NCBI RefSeq assembly: GCF_006864365.1
Contig: NZ_QHLJ01000011.1
Coordinates: 1 to 42,567, forward strand
Direction of reading: 5' to 3'
Length of the DNA: 42,567 nt
DNA from: Campylobacter sp. MIT 99-7217
GTDB lineage: Bacteria > Campylobacterota > Campylobacteria > Campylobacterales > Campylobacteraceae
The position numbers were made by a program, and so were the translations under genes. Under the pieces are notes generated by a model. The model was given only the letters and a program-made list of their open reading frames with translations. It did no database searches and was not told the origin of the DNA. Of the stretch, positions 1-7,815 are shown in pieces (within the stretch, counting starts at the first letter, position 1; each line of letters starts with the position of its first letter).

Positions 1-99
1 AGTGCTTCACTTTTGCCAACAGAAAGTTTTGGGCTTGATAATAAAGGCAATGTTATCATCAATGCGAAAAATATAAAAAAGGTAGAGGATAAGGCGTGA
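1..99 (+). CDS. C-terminal fragment of a phage protein (5' end outside window)
   Basis: An open frame enters from the left edge and ends with TGA at 97-99, giving 32 residues that finish in NAKNIKKVEDKA. It is followed after 31 bases by the next phage gene on the same strand. The fragment shows no recognisable domain. In related prophages the genes before the tail sheath are tail-fibre or accessory genes, so a tail-fibre-associated protein is possible, but nothing here proves it. Confidence 0.55.
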   Translation, partial: SASLLPTESFGLDNKGNVIINAKNIKKVEDKA

Positions 100-130
100 A
101 AATGTTAAATTTTAATTTAAAGGAGAAATT

Positions 131-409
131 ATGAGTGATTATGCTTTAAGCTACATTCCAAGTAGCGCACAAAACAAAAGCCAAGCCCCTAAAGAAGAGG
201 CTAAAAAGCTTTTAAATGAAGATGAGATCAAGGACTTAATCAGGCTTGAAATTTCAAGGCTTGATTTAAGATTAAGCGAGCTTGAAAAGGCTTTAAACAA
301 AGAGCAGACAAAAGAGCAAGAAGACTCATCAAATGAGGTGCAAAATGAAACTTTGCCAAGCGAGCAAAGCACAGCAAGTGCAAAAACAAAAAGCACTAAA
401 TCAAAATAA
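131..409 (+). CDS. Small hypothetical phage protein
   Basis: This 92-residue protein starts at an ATG preceded by a good AAGGAG ribosome binding site (120-125). It ends nine bases before the tail-sheath start, so it is part of the tail operon. The middle (about residues 20-60) is rich in Leu, Glu and Lys and probably forms a helix or short coiled coil. The last 30 residues are polar, rich in Ser, Thr and Lys, and likely disordered. I do not recognise the family. An overlapping antisense frame of 117 codons is a shadow, because it lacks gene context. Confidence 0.7.
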   Translation: MSDYALSYIPSSAQNKSQAPKEEAKKLLNEDEIKDLIRLEISRLDLRLSELEKALNKEQTKEQEDSSNEVQNETLPSEQSTASAKTKSTKSK

Positions 410-418
410 GGAGTAAAA

Positions 419-1600
419 ATGGCAGCAGATTTTGGAGTGAATGTAAATATCACAAATGAAGCCGCAAGCCCTATCAGCGTGCAAAGTGATACGCCAATAG
501 GCATAGCAGCAAGTATAAAAAATCTTTCAAAAAAGGCTATTTATGAAAAGGCTGGTTTTAGCGAGATAGAGGAAAACCCTATTTTTGCTTTTACAAAGGT
601 GGAAAAGGCTAAGGCTTTTGTGGCGGATTTGATCAAGGAGCAAAACTTAAGCGATTTTAGACTTTATGATAGCTTGACTTGTATCGAGGCTCAGGGGGTT
701 AATTGTGTGATTGTTTTAAGCTTTTTCATTGAAGAGGCTGATGATGATATAAATGCTTGCATTAATGCTATCAATGCTTTTAAAAATGCTGTGCATAGAA
801 CAGGCTTTAAGCCTGATCTTATCATCGCACCTTATTATTCGCACGAAGCGCCCATTAAGGCTGCCTTAGAAAGCGTGGCAAGCAAGCTTAAAATCACAGC
901 CATTACAGACCTTTACGCCACAAGCACAGGCGAGGCTTTAAATGCCATGAAAGCTTATAGCTCAAAGCGTCTTATTGCTTGCTGGCCTTTTGTGCAAATT
1001 TATTCAAGCACAGGATATAAATATGTCCCACAAAGTCCTATCATCGCAGCGATGATAGCAGCAACTGATGCAAGTGAAGAATATGGCTTTAGCAATTCTT
1101 ATTCTAACCGAGTTTTGCAAGGCGTTACAGGGGTTGAATACATCATAGACTTTGAGCTTGGCGAGCAATGCGATGCAAATACATTAAGAAAGGCTCATAT
1201 AAGCACGGTGATTTTATATGAGGGCTTTAGAAGCTGGGGTGGGGAAACCTCAGATCAAGATAGCATTTGGCAAGATCTTGCAAGAGTAAGGATCTTTGAT
1301 AGGATAAGCATAGCAGCACAAAAGGCAAGCTTTAAGGCTGTGGATAAAAAGGCGAGCGAGCTTTATTTTGTAAAGCTTAGTGTAGAAGAGCTTTTAAGGG
1401 CTTTAAAGGGTGCTAAGGTGCTTGTGGGCTATGAAGTATCATGGAATGAAGAGCTTAATACCGCAGCTAATGTAAGTGCTGGAAAATTTTATCTAGATAT
1501 TAAAATGATGAATAATCCTATCGTTAAGCTTATCACGCTTGAGTTTGCTTACACTGATGATTGGGCGGATGAGCTTTTAAACACCATTAGTGGCGAATAA
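419..1600 (+). CDS. Phage tail sheath protein (P2 FI-like)
   Basis: This 393-residue protein has the features of the contractile tail sheath family. The N-terminal region (about residues 10-35) contains the typical phrase ISVQSDTPIGIAAS, and the C-terminal domain ends in a conserved segment around VKLITLEFAYTDDWADELL. The length matches P2 gpFI (about 395). Sheath subunits stack around the tail tube and contract to drive the tube through the host envelope. The ATG follows AAGGAG. The tube gene follows 15 bases downstream, as in P2-like phages. Confidence 0.93.
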   Translation: MAADFGVNVNITNEAASPISVQSDTPIGIAASIKNLSKKAIYEKAGFSEIEENPIFAFTKVEKAKAFVADLIKEQNLSDFRLYDSLTCIEAQGVNCVIVLSFFIEEADDDINACINAINAFKNAVHRTGFKPDLIIAPYYSHEAPIKAALESVASKLKITAITDLYATSTGEALNAMKAYSSKRLIACWPFVQIYSSTGYKYVPQSPIIAAMIAATDASEEYGFSNSYSNRVLQGVTGVEYIIDFELGEQCDANTLRKAHISTVILYEGFRSWGGETSDQDSIWQDLARVRIFDRISIAAQKASFKAVDKKASELYFVKLSVEELLRALKGAKVLVGYEVSWNEELNTAANVSAGKFYLDIKMMNNPIVKLITLEFAYTDDWADELLNTISGE

Positions 1601-1615
1601 ATTTAAGGAGTAAAA

Positions 1616-2131
1616 ATGTTTAATAAAATACCTCAAGTCATCGAACAAGCAAATTGTTTCATAGACGGATATGGCTATGCTGGAGTAGCAAGGGACATTA
1701 CCTTGCCTGTTATAGAGCAAGAAGTTTTAGAAAGTAAAGGAGCTTTAAGTGCAAATTACGGCACAGGCGTTTTTAAAGCAATGCAAACTAGTTTTAAAAT
1801 CAGCGAAATGGGAGAGCAAGCTTTTCAAGCTTTTGGTGCAAATACTTTTTCTAAAGCAAAGATCCCCCTTATCTTTAAAGCAAGCATTCATCAAAGTGGC
1901 TCAGGCAAAGAAGTGCCCTTTGTGGTGGAAATAAACGGAGAATTTACCTCAATGACTCCACCTTCTATCGTAGCAGGAGGAGAATTTACAAGTGAAATAA
2001 AAATTGATGTGCATTTTATAAAAATCACAATGGATGGCAAAAGGCTATTTTTAGCTGATGTGAAAAATCTCATTTTAGAATTTAATGGCGTGGATAAAAT
2101 GGCAGAAGTAAAAGCAAATTTAAGTTTATAA
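1616..2131 (+). CDS. Phage major tail tube protein (P2 FII-like)
   Basis: At 171 residues this matches the P2 FII tube protein in size and position, directly after the sheath. The N-terminus (FNKIPQVIEQANCFIDGYGY) and the segment ITLPVIEQEVLESKG are typical of the tube family, in which an N-terminal arm contacts neighbouring rings. The protein polymerises into the inner channel through which DNA passes. The start ATG has AAGGAG upstream at 1604-1609. The chaperone gene starts nine bases after the stop. Confidence 0.92.
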   Translation: MFNKIPQVIEQANCFIDGYGYAGVARDITLPVIEQEVLESKGALSANYGTGVFKAMQTSFKISEMGEQAFQAFGANTFSKAKIPLIFKASIHQSGSGKEVPFVVEINGEFTSMTPPSIVAGGEFTSEIKIDVHFIKITMDGKRLFLADVKNLILEFNGVDKMAEVKANLSL

Positions 2132-2140
2132 GGAGGGCAT

Positions 2141-2377
2141 ATGTCAAAAATAATTAAATTATCAAATGGGCAGGAAATTAAATTTAATCCCCCAACAGCT
2201 GGAATGCTCCGTCGTTCTATGGATATGCAAAAAGGTGAAGGCTCAAGAGCTTTTTATATCATCGGCGAATGCACTAATATGAGTTTAGAGGAGTTAGATA
2301 AGTTAAGCTTAGAAGATATCACGCTTTTAAGCAATGAATTAAACGAGTATCAAACTCCCAGTAGCAGCGCTAAATAA
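2141..2377 (+). CDS. Phage tail assembly chaperone, short form (gpE-like)
   Basis: This 78-residue protein lies between tube and tape measure, the place of P2 gpE, which chaperones tape-measure folding and tail length control. The N-terminal half (IIKLSNGQEIKFNPPTAGML) resembles the E/TAC family, and the C-terminal half is helical. It starts at ATG after AAGGAGG. As in P2, a second open frame overlaps its end and would extend the protein by ribosomal frameshifting (see 2343-2498). The short form ends at TAA 2375-2377. Confidence 0.82.
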   Translation: MSKIIKLSNGQEIKFNPPTAGMLRRSMDMQKGEGSRAFYIIGECTNMSLEELDKLSLEDITLLSNELNEYQTPSSSAK

Positions 2378-2498
2378 TGAAGCTATCGCATTGATAGCCC
2401 ATTATTTACATTTTTCTTATAATGAAATCATGAGTTTAGATATAAAAGATTATCTTGAATTTTTGGAAATTAGTTTAAAAATTGCTAAGAGTTCTTAA
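2343..2498 (+). CDS. gpE'-like frameshift extension of the tail chaperone
   Basis: A second frame is open from 2343 to TAA at 2496-2498 and has no usable start codon or ribosome site of its own. It encodes AIALIAHYLHFSYNEIMSLD, then DYLEFLEISLKIAKSS. The pattern, a helix, then 'MSLDI..YLEFLE', resembles the gpE' part of P2 E+E', where a 'SLTLSELMDW'-type segment occurs. Moving from the gpE frame into this one needs a +1 (or -2) shift inside 2343-2375. One candidate is CCC followed by A at 2357-2360, which would give a fusion of about 118 residues. The frameshift itself is inference. Confidence 0.65.
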   Translation, partial: TSIKLPVAALNNEAIALIAHYLHFSYNEIMSLDIKDYLEFLEISLKIAKSS

Positions 2499-2715
2499 GC
2501 TTAAAAAAACAATAGATAAAGGTTACGATATAAAGAATCAAAGAAAAAAGCACAAAAAATGAAGTGATATTAACAAAAACTGCTAAATAATCATCACTTA
2601 AAAAAGAAAACAAAAAACTGGCAAAAATACCGAGTGTTAAAAAGGCTTTAAAAACGATTTTAAAGTTTTTTAAAAAGAATATTTTAGCGTGTAAATCATG
2701 GTCTATTTTTTTCAT
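2485..2715 (-). CDS. Small two-helix membrane protein, antisense to the tail operon
   Basis: This 76-residue protein lies on the strand opposite the tail genes and fills the 246-base gap between chaperone and tape measure. It has a basic N-terminus and two hydrophobic segments (about residues 22-40 and 46-70), separated by SDDYL. This suggests an inner-membrane protein with a periplasmic or cytoplasmic hairpin. No clear ribosome site precedes the ATG, and a TAAAAT at 2722-2727 is almost too close to serve as a promoter. P2-like phages do not normally have a gene here, so it looks like a moron (an added cargo gene). The function is unknown and superinfection exclusion is only one possibility. 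Confidence 0.5.
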   Translation of the reverse strand: MKKIDHDLHAKIFFLKNFKIVFKAFLTLGIFASFLFSFLSDDYLAVFVNITSFFVLFSLILYIVTFIYCFFKLKNS

Positions 2716-2744
2716 AGATAGATTTTACAATAAAAAGGAAAAAT

Positions 2745-4682
2745 ATGCAAGATTTAGGACTTAGTTTTGGTATATCTTTGGCATTTCAAGGTTTTAAAGA
2801 ATTTGCTAAAAATACTGAGGCTTTAAAAAGATTTAGTGCTAATTTAGACCAAAGCACAAAAAGTGTTAAATCCTTAAATAAAAGCATTGAAAATCTTGAA
2901 AAATCAAAAGCAAAAATCAAAGCAATAGGCCAAGAATTTGGTGCTTTAAAAGGCGAGCTTATGGCTAAAGGTGCAAGTTCTTTAGCTATCAGTGTGCCTG
3001 TAAAAATCAGTGCTAATCTTGAAGATGATATGAACAATATCAATGCCTTTTTAAACACAAACAATGAAAGCTTAAGCATTTTACGAAAGAACTTTTTAAA
3101 GCTAAGCTCTGATATAGGAATGAATGTTAATGAGCTTGCTAAATTTGGCGAAGCAGGAGCAAGACTTGGGATAAAAAGCGAGAGCCAACTTCTAAAATTT
3201 AGCGAGCTTGGTGCTAAATATAGCCAAGTTTTCAAGCTAAACAATGAAGAAAGCATTAATTTTATGAGCAAGCTTTCTAACATTTATAAACTAAACACCA
3301 AAGATATGCAAAATCTTGGAGATAAGATTATAGCTGTGGCTAAAGCAAGCAATGTAAGTGCAGGAAGTGTCGCTAAGATAATGAATGAGGTAGGAGGCGA
3401 TGCAAAGCTTATCGGTATGAGTGCTGAGGGCACAGCTGCTTTAAGTGCTGCTTTAGCTAGTGCGACTAAAGATGAGGGCGAAGCTATTTCAACTTTTAAG
3501 GCATTTACAGGCGTTATGAGCAATTTAAATAATGCAAGCGATGATATGAAAGCTAAATTTTTAAGCTTAGGTCTTAGCACAGAACAATTAAGTGCTTATT
3601 TTAAACAAGATGCAAGCGGTGCGGTTAATGTGCTTTTAAATCAAATCAAAACCCTGCCTAAAGAAGAAATGACTGATTTTTTAAACTCAGTTTTTGGCAC
3701 AGGTGCAGCAGGCATGATGCAAAATTTAGTTGATAATACAAACAAGTATGAAGATGCCTTAAATTCTTTAAAAAATACAAAAATAGGTGCTTTAAATAAT
3801 GAATTTCAAAAAATAGGAAATTCTACAAATGCAAGCTTTGCAAAGCTTAGTGCTAGTATGGCAAATCTAAGTGCGAGCATAGGAGAAGCTTTAGCTCCTG
3901 CTTTAACGCTTGTAATGAATAGCATCTCTTCTTTGATTAATTTTGTAAGGCAAATCATCGATACTTTTCCAAATTTAAGCAAGGTGGTAGGAGCTTTGGT
4001 TGTAGTTTTAACAGGAGCTAGCGTAGCTCTTACAGCCCTAAAAGTAGGCTTTTTAGCCGCACGCTTTGCCATGGCACAATTTGCCTTTATGATTAAGGCT
4101 GTAAGTGTGGCTTTTAATATCCTAAAAATCGCCTTTTTAACTAATCCCATAGGACTTATTTTAATGGCTATTGTTGCTATTGCAGCACTTGTTATCATGA
4201 ACTGGGATAAGGTTAAAGCTTTTTTTATAGGTTTTATAGAAAAAATTGGCTCTATTTTTAGTGCGTTTGGGGATTTTTTCAAAGGGATTTGGCAGGGCAT
4301 TGGGGATTTTTTCAGCTCTTTGTGGGAGGGGCTTTTTTCTTGGTTTTCTTCTAAATTTGAATGGCTTAGCAATGCTTTTTCCAAGATCAAAGATATAGCC
4401 AAAAGCGTGGCTTCTTTTTTTGGCTTTTCAGATGATGAAAAAGAAGTTCGAAGTGATGAAAAAATAAAGCAAAGCGAAGTAAAAAACTCTCTTACAAACA
4501 AACAAAGCGTAGAAACAAAAACAAGCACCAGCGTTAATGTAAGCGTTAATGGCACTTTTAACATAAGCTCAAATAATGGGGTCTTTGATTTGGGGGCTTT
4601 TGCAAAAGAGGTTGAAAAAAGCGTGTTGATGGCTTTAAATCAAAACGCAGATAAAAAAGCACAAACTACGATTTGGGGGTAA
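2745..4682 (+). CDS. Phage tail tape measure protein
   Basis: This 645-residue protein is the longest in the tail module and lies just after the chaperone, as expected for a tape measure. The first 80 residues are Lys-rich and coiled-coil-like. Residues about 85-350 carry the TP901-type core with EAGARLGIKSE and repeated Ala/Gly/Ser-rich helices. A hydrophobic block follows at about 400-490, then several Trp/Phe-rich repeats (FFKGIWQGIGDFFSSLWEG). The tail end is polar. The protein sets tail length and is thought to act at the membrane during DNA entry. The ATG follows AAAGGA. Long antisense frames inside it are shadows. Confidence 0.92.
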   Translation: MQDLGLSFGISLAFQGFKEFAKNTEALKRFSANLDQSTKSVKSLNKSIENLEKSKAKIKAIGQEFGALKGELMAKGASSLAISVPVKISANLEDDMNNINAFLNTNNESLSILRKNFLKLSSDIGMNVNELAKFGEAGARLGIKSESQLLKFSELGAKYSQVFKLNNEESINFMSKLSNIYKLNTKDMQNLGDKIIAVAKASNVSAGSVAKIMNEVGGDAKLIGMSAEGTAALSAALASATKDEGEAISTFKAFTGVMSNLNNASDDMKAKFLSLGLSTEQLSAYFKQDASGAVNVLLNQIKTLPKEEMTDFLNSVFGTGAAGMMQNLVDNTNKYEDALNSLKNTKIGALNNEFQKIGNSTNASFAKLSASMANLSASIGEALAPALTLVMNSISSLINFVRQIIDTFPNLSKVVGALVVVLTGASVALTALKVGFLAARFAMAQFAFMIKAVSVAFNILKIAFLTNPIGLILMAIVAIAALVIMNWDKVKAFFIGFIEKIGSIFSAFGDFFKGIWQGIGDFFSSLWEGLFSWFSSKFEWLSNAFSKIKDIAKSVASFFGFSDDEKEVRSDEKIKQSEVKNSLTNKQSVETKTSTSVNVSVNGTFNISSNNGVFDLGAFAKEVEKSVLMALNQNADKKAQTTIWG

Positions 4683-4683
4683 G

Positions 4684-5052
4684 ATGATATTTTGCTTAGG
4701 TGAGTTTAAATTTGAAGCTTTAAATGTAGATGAGCTTGAAAAAAGCTATGAATATGGTATCACAAGTGTTGCTCGCATTAATAATCACAATGCACTCATT
4801 AGCATTTCTAAAGAAAATGAAAGCATTAAAATAAGTGGCAAAACCTTGCCACTGAAAAAGGATAAAAACACTTATTTGGATACTTTAAGGCAAATGGCAA
4901 GCAAAAATCAAAGCTATGCAATGTGCAGTGCTAGTGGGCTTTATTTTGGAAAATTTGTGATTTTAAGTATCAGTGAAAAACAAAGTGCTTTTTTAGAGGG
5001 CAGTGGCTTTTTAACACAAAGCTTTGAGCTAAATTTACAAAGGGATTTTTAA
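4684..5052 (+). CDS. Phage tail protein gpU-like (tail terminator/completion)
   Basis: This 122-residue protein has the size and place of P2 gpU, right after the tape measure and one base from its stop. It contains family-like segments such as EYGITSVARINNHNALISIS and ASGLYFGKFVILSISEKQS. P2 gpU is required to complete the tail. The stop overlaps the ATG of the next gene (TAATG), which indicates translational coupling. Confidence 0.85.
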   Translation: MIFCLGEFKFEALNVDELEKSYEYGITSVARINNHNALISISKENESIKISGKTLPLKKDKNTYLDTLRQMASKNQSYAMCSASGLYFGKFVILSISEKQSAFLEGSGFLTQSFELNLQRDF

Positions 5053-5243
5053 TGAGTGAGCTTTATATAGCTAAGGATAATGAAAGACTTGATAGCGTTG
5101 TTTATAAGCATTATAAAAGCTTGGAAAATTTTGAGCAAGTTTTAGAGCTAAATCCAAATTTAGAGCCTATTTTAAAGGCTGGAGATAGGATAATTTTACC
5201 AAAATTTAAGCTAAAAGAAAAAGAACAGGAAGCTCTATGGTAA
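5052..5243 (+). CDS. Phage tail protein X-like (LysM-like)
   Basis: At 63 residues this matches P2 gpX (about 67). It has the LysM-like layout of these proteins: DNERLDSVVYKHYKS, then VLELNPNL near the middle and AGDRIILPKF at the end. GpX is a small baseplate/tail protein. The gene overlaps the upstream gene by one base and the downstream gene by seven, so the three genes are translationally coupled. Confidence 0.88.
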   Translation: MSELYIAKDNERLDSVVYKHYKSLENFEQVLELNPNLEPILKAGDRIILPKFKLKEKEQEALW

Positions 5244-6205
5244 AAAAACCAGCTTTTAAACTTTTGGCTCAGGGTAAGGATATTACTAATAAAATCAACG
5301 CTAACTTAATCAGCCTTAGTTTCGATGATAAAGCAAAGGATGAAAGCGATGAGATTAGCCTTAGTTTAAATGGGCTTTTTAAAAGGGCTAATTTTGGCGA
5401 TAAATTAGAGCTTTACTTAGGCTTTGAGGGCTCGCTTTATAAGTGTGGCACTTTTAGCCTTAATAGCTTCAGCAAAAATTACAGCTCTAAAACAACGGAT
5501 ATCAAAGCTACTGCGATTAATTTTGCAAGCAATATCAAAAACAAAAAGTCAAGAACTTGGGCTGATACTAATCTTGGCGATATTGCCTTAAAAATAGCCA
5601 AAGAAAATAACTTATTAGCCAAAACAAATACTGCAAGCAAGGCTTATATAAAACATGAGCTTCAAAACAACATAAGCGATATTGAATTTATCTACACTCT
5701 TTGTGCAAAATATGGCTTTTTAGCCTGCATAAAAGAACAAACCCTTATCATCATAGAGCAAAAACAAGCCGCACAAGATGGCATAAAAGGTGGAACTAGC
5801 CAAGTTGGAGGCATTAAATACAGCTTAGATATAAGCGAGCTTAGTGATTTAAATATCAGTGTTAAAAACCGCAATGATTATTCAGGTGTAAAGCTTTCTT
5901 ATCAAGATATAGAACAAGGCCTAATTAAAAGCGTGCTAAGTGGAAATGATAAGGGCTGTGTTTATGAGCTAAAAATAGCTGGGGTAAAAAATGAAAGTGA
6001 GGCTTTAAATTTAGCAAATGCCAAGCTTAATGCTTTAAACAAAGGTTCATATGAAGGAAGCTTTAGCATGATAGGCAAAAATATCAAAGCAGGAGCAAGC
6101 CTAGAAATAAGCGGTATCGATGAAAAGGCTATTTTTAGTATTAAAGATGTAAGACATGATTTTTCTTTGAGTGGCTATACGATAAGTGTGAATTTTGAGG
6201 GATAA
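5237..6205 (+). CDS. Phage late-control/baseplate hub protein (gpD-like)
   Basis: This 322-residue protein corresponds to P2 gpD, a homologue of the T4 gp27/VgrG hub that caps the tail tube at the baseplate. It begins by defining an 'excess function' type domain (LISLSFDDKAKDESDEISLS, around residues 24-43). A middle region contains SDIEFIYTLCAKYGFLACI, a segment typical of hub proteins. The order X then D is the same as in P2. It ends at TAA 6203-6205, 20 bases before the methyltransferase start. Confidence 0.9.
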   Translation: MVKKPAFKLLAQGKDITNKINANLISLSFDDKAKDESDEISLSLNGLFKRANFGDKLELYLGFEGSLYKCGTFSLNSFSKNYSSKTTDIKATAINFASNIKNKKSRTWADTNLGDIALKIAKENNLLAKTNTASKAYIKHELQNNISDIEFIYTLCAKYGFLACIKEQTLIIIEQKQAAQDGIKGGTSQVGGIKYSLDISELSDLNISVKNRNDYSGVKLSYQDIEQGLIKSVLSGNDKGCVYELKIAGVKNESEALNLANAKLNALNKGSYEGSFSMIGKNIKAGASLEISGIDEKAIFSIKDVRHDFSLSGYTISVNFEG

Positions 6206-6225
6206 ACAAAATGAAAGGAGAAAAA

Positions 6226-7103
6226 ATGACAAATTTAAGTTCAAAGGATATTTTCTGGGGGGGGGGGGGGATGAAAAAAGCCTCTTTGAAAAAGCAGATT
6301 TAAGCCCTAGTTTTCCAAAGCCCTCTAAAAAGCTTTTAAAGCCTAGTTTAACAAAGCTAAAAGCTCCTTTTGCATGGGTGGGTGGCAAGTCTTTTTTAGC
6401 GCGTCAAATCATTGCTTTAATGCCAGCACATGAGCGTTATGTCGAGGTTTTTGGTGGGGCTTTGAGCGTGCTTTATCAAAAGAGTAAAAGCAAGCAAGAA
6501 ATTATCAATGATATCAATGATGAGCTTATAAATCTTCATAAAGTCATACAAACAAAGCCCTTAAGCTTAATGAATGCTTTGCAAAACTTGCTCATTTCTC
6601 GCAAGCTTTTTGAGTGGATTAAAAATAAGCAATTAAGCCCTAGAAATGACATTGAAAAGGCAGCGTTTTATTATTATTTAATCGCTTTTTCTTTTGCAAG
6701 CAAGGGGTTACATTTTTCACATACAAAGGTGCGAGCAAGTGCGATTTACAAGGATTTTAAACCCTTTTCAAAGAGGCTTAAAGGTGTTTTTATCGAAAAC
6801 AAGAGCTTTGAATATATACTTAAAAACTATGATGATGAGAACACACTTTTTTACCTTGATCCACCCTATGTGAATACTGAAAAGTATTACCAAAACACTT
6901 CAGTCTTTGGGGAGCATGAGCTTTTAGCTGAGCTTTTAAAGGGTGTGAGGGGTAAATTTATGCTTTCTTACAATGATAATGAGCTTATAAGAGAACTTTA
7001 CAAGGGCTTTTTTATCAAGGAACTAGAGCTAAGATACACACTGAATAATAAAAATAAAGGCAAGATGAGCAAAGAGCTTTTAATAATGAATTTTAAGCCT
7101 TAA
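6226..7103 (+). CDS. Phase-variable Dam-type DNA adenine methyltransferase (OFF as sequenced)
   Basis: The catalytic part carries FAWVGGKSFLARQI (the AdoMet-binding FxGxK region), then YVEVFGGALSVLYQK, and the DPPY active-site motif in FYLDPPYVNTEKYY. This is the order of D12-class (Dam family) N6-adenine methyltransferases. The best start is ATG 6226 after AAAGGAG. It reads 15 codons into a G14 tract (6257-6270), then goes out of frame and stops at 6301-6303 after 25 residues. With 12 or 15 Gs it would make 291 or 292 residues. The long frame is otherwise open only from a TTG at 6195 inside gpD, which is a poor start. The gene is the last of the prophage and may modify phage or host DNA. Target specificity cannot be read here. 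Confidence 0.88.
6257..6270 (+). repeat. G14 homopolymer, contingency tract in dam
   Basis: Fourteen consecutive G residues lie ten codons after the start of the methyltransferase gene. In Campylobacter, G tracts of about 8 or more are known to change length by slipped-strand mispairing. Here the length decides whether the start codon joins the catalytic frame: 14 is OFF, while 12 or 15 is ON. Confidence 0.93.
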
Positions 7104-7277
7104 AATTAATAAAGCTATATGCGAGGATAATGAACAAGATTTTTAAAAATCAAAGATAAAAGTTAAGGGATATAGGCATAACTGAGCTTATAAGTTAAAT
7201 GATTTAAACCTAGTAAAATTTAAATTAAAGAGGAAAAATTTGATATTTTTTAGCTTAAAATAAATTAAAATTTCGTG

Positions 7278-7340
7278 TTTCAAATCAAAGTGAAAAAGTA
7301 GCCACTTTGATTTTAAGCGTCAAATGACTTTGATTTGAAA
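7278..7340. repeat. Inverted and direct repeats at the prophage right end
   Basis: The 14-base arm TTTCAAATCAAAGT at 7278-7291 is perfectly inverted at 7327-7340. A third copy of the core, ACTTTGATTT, lies at 7304-7313 in the same orientation as the right arm. Multiple copies of one short site next to an element end are what is expected for Mu-type transposase end-binding sites. Their position, after the last phage gene and just before a broken host gene, supports this. The binding role is inference. Confidence 0.65.
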
Positions 7341-7347
7341 AGCGGGG

Positions 7348-7815
7348 TTATAGTGGCGTAGCTATGATATAACGGCGTTTTATGGCTAAATTTAAAAACA
7401 AATCAAGCCTCTCATCAGCTCTTTTTTGATTTTCCACACTACAACCTATGATCACATTATCATAGCCCTCACCCCAGTCCTTTGGCAAGCATTCTTGCAA
7501 TCTTTCTATACGCTTTGTGAAGAAAATAAAATCACAATCCTTTCGTATCCTCATCATCTGCCAAACACTAGCTCTTAGCTCATCAGCTTCTTTAAGTAAA
7601 AAATCACTACTAAAACAAGTATAAATCAAAGAATTTGAGGGGATTTTATAGCTTTTATCACGCTTTTTAGCAAGTGGGAGTGAAAAATTTTGTGTTTTAT
7701 ATAAGCTTCTTGTATCTTTGTTATGAAGTTTATCTATGGTATAGATAAAGCAGTTTAAACAACCCTCACTTTTTTTGATACAGCCATGCCAAGGATTATA
7801 AGAAAATTCTTGCAT
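7348..7815 (-). pseudogene. DUF5131 (phage Gp37/Gp68-type) gene, 3' end lost at prophage junction
   Basis: The 155-residue product starts at ATG directly after the smpB stop and has the family's N-terminal signature NPWHGC with a Cys cluster C-x6-C-x2-C (GCIKKSEGCLNC). It continues through CFSSDFLLKEADELR, FFTKRIERLQECLPKDWGEG and NVIIGCSVENQ. Family members recalled from related bacteria run to about 230-250 residues and continue past the phrase corresponding to IIATPL. Here the frame ends there, eight bases from the phage end repeats. I infer truncation by prophage insertion. The function of the family is not established, though the Cys cluster suggests a metal or Fe-S site. Confidence 0.72.

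Larger units (their letters stand above)
1..7347. mobile_element. Right end of a Mu-like prophage with P2-type tail genes
   Basis: All genes from the left edge to about 7103 are phage tail genes in P2 order (sheath, tube, chaperone, tape measure, U, X, D), followed by a Dam-type methyltransferase. Terminal repeat motifs lie at 7278-7340, and a host gene is broken just beyond them. Mu-like Campylobacter prophages of the CJIE1 type are known to combine transposition with a P2-like tail and a dam gene, and this fits. No transposase is visible because the left end lies outside the window, so the Mu-like label is inference. The exact right boundary is somewhere within about 7341-7350. Confidence 0.8.

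Noticed and set aside
2786-4564. Long antisense frames opposite the tape measure gene
   Set aside because: They are low-stop shadows of an Ala/Ser/Lys-rich gene and have no ribosome sites or family-like sequence.
6195-6270. Reading the methyltransferase from TTG at 6195, which is in frame at 14 Gs
   Set aside because: The TTG lies inside the gpD end with no good ribosome site, while ATG 6226 has AAAGGAG. The resulting N-terminus is a Lys/Arg-rich run that looks like an out-of-frame translation.
7351-7380. Short inverted repeat TTATAG...CTATGATATAA at the broken DUF5131 end as an att site
   Set aside because: The arms are short and AT-rich and lie inside coding sequence of the host gene, so chance is more likely.
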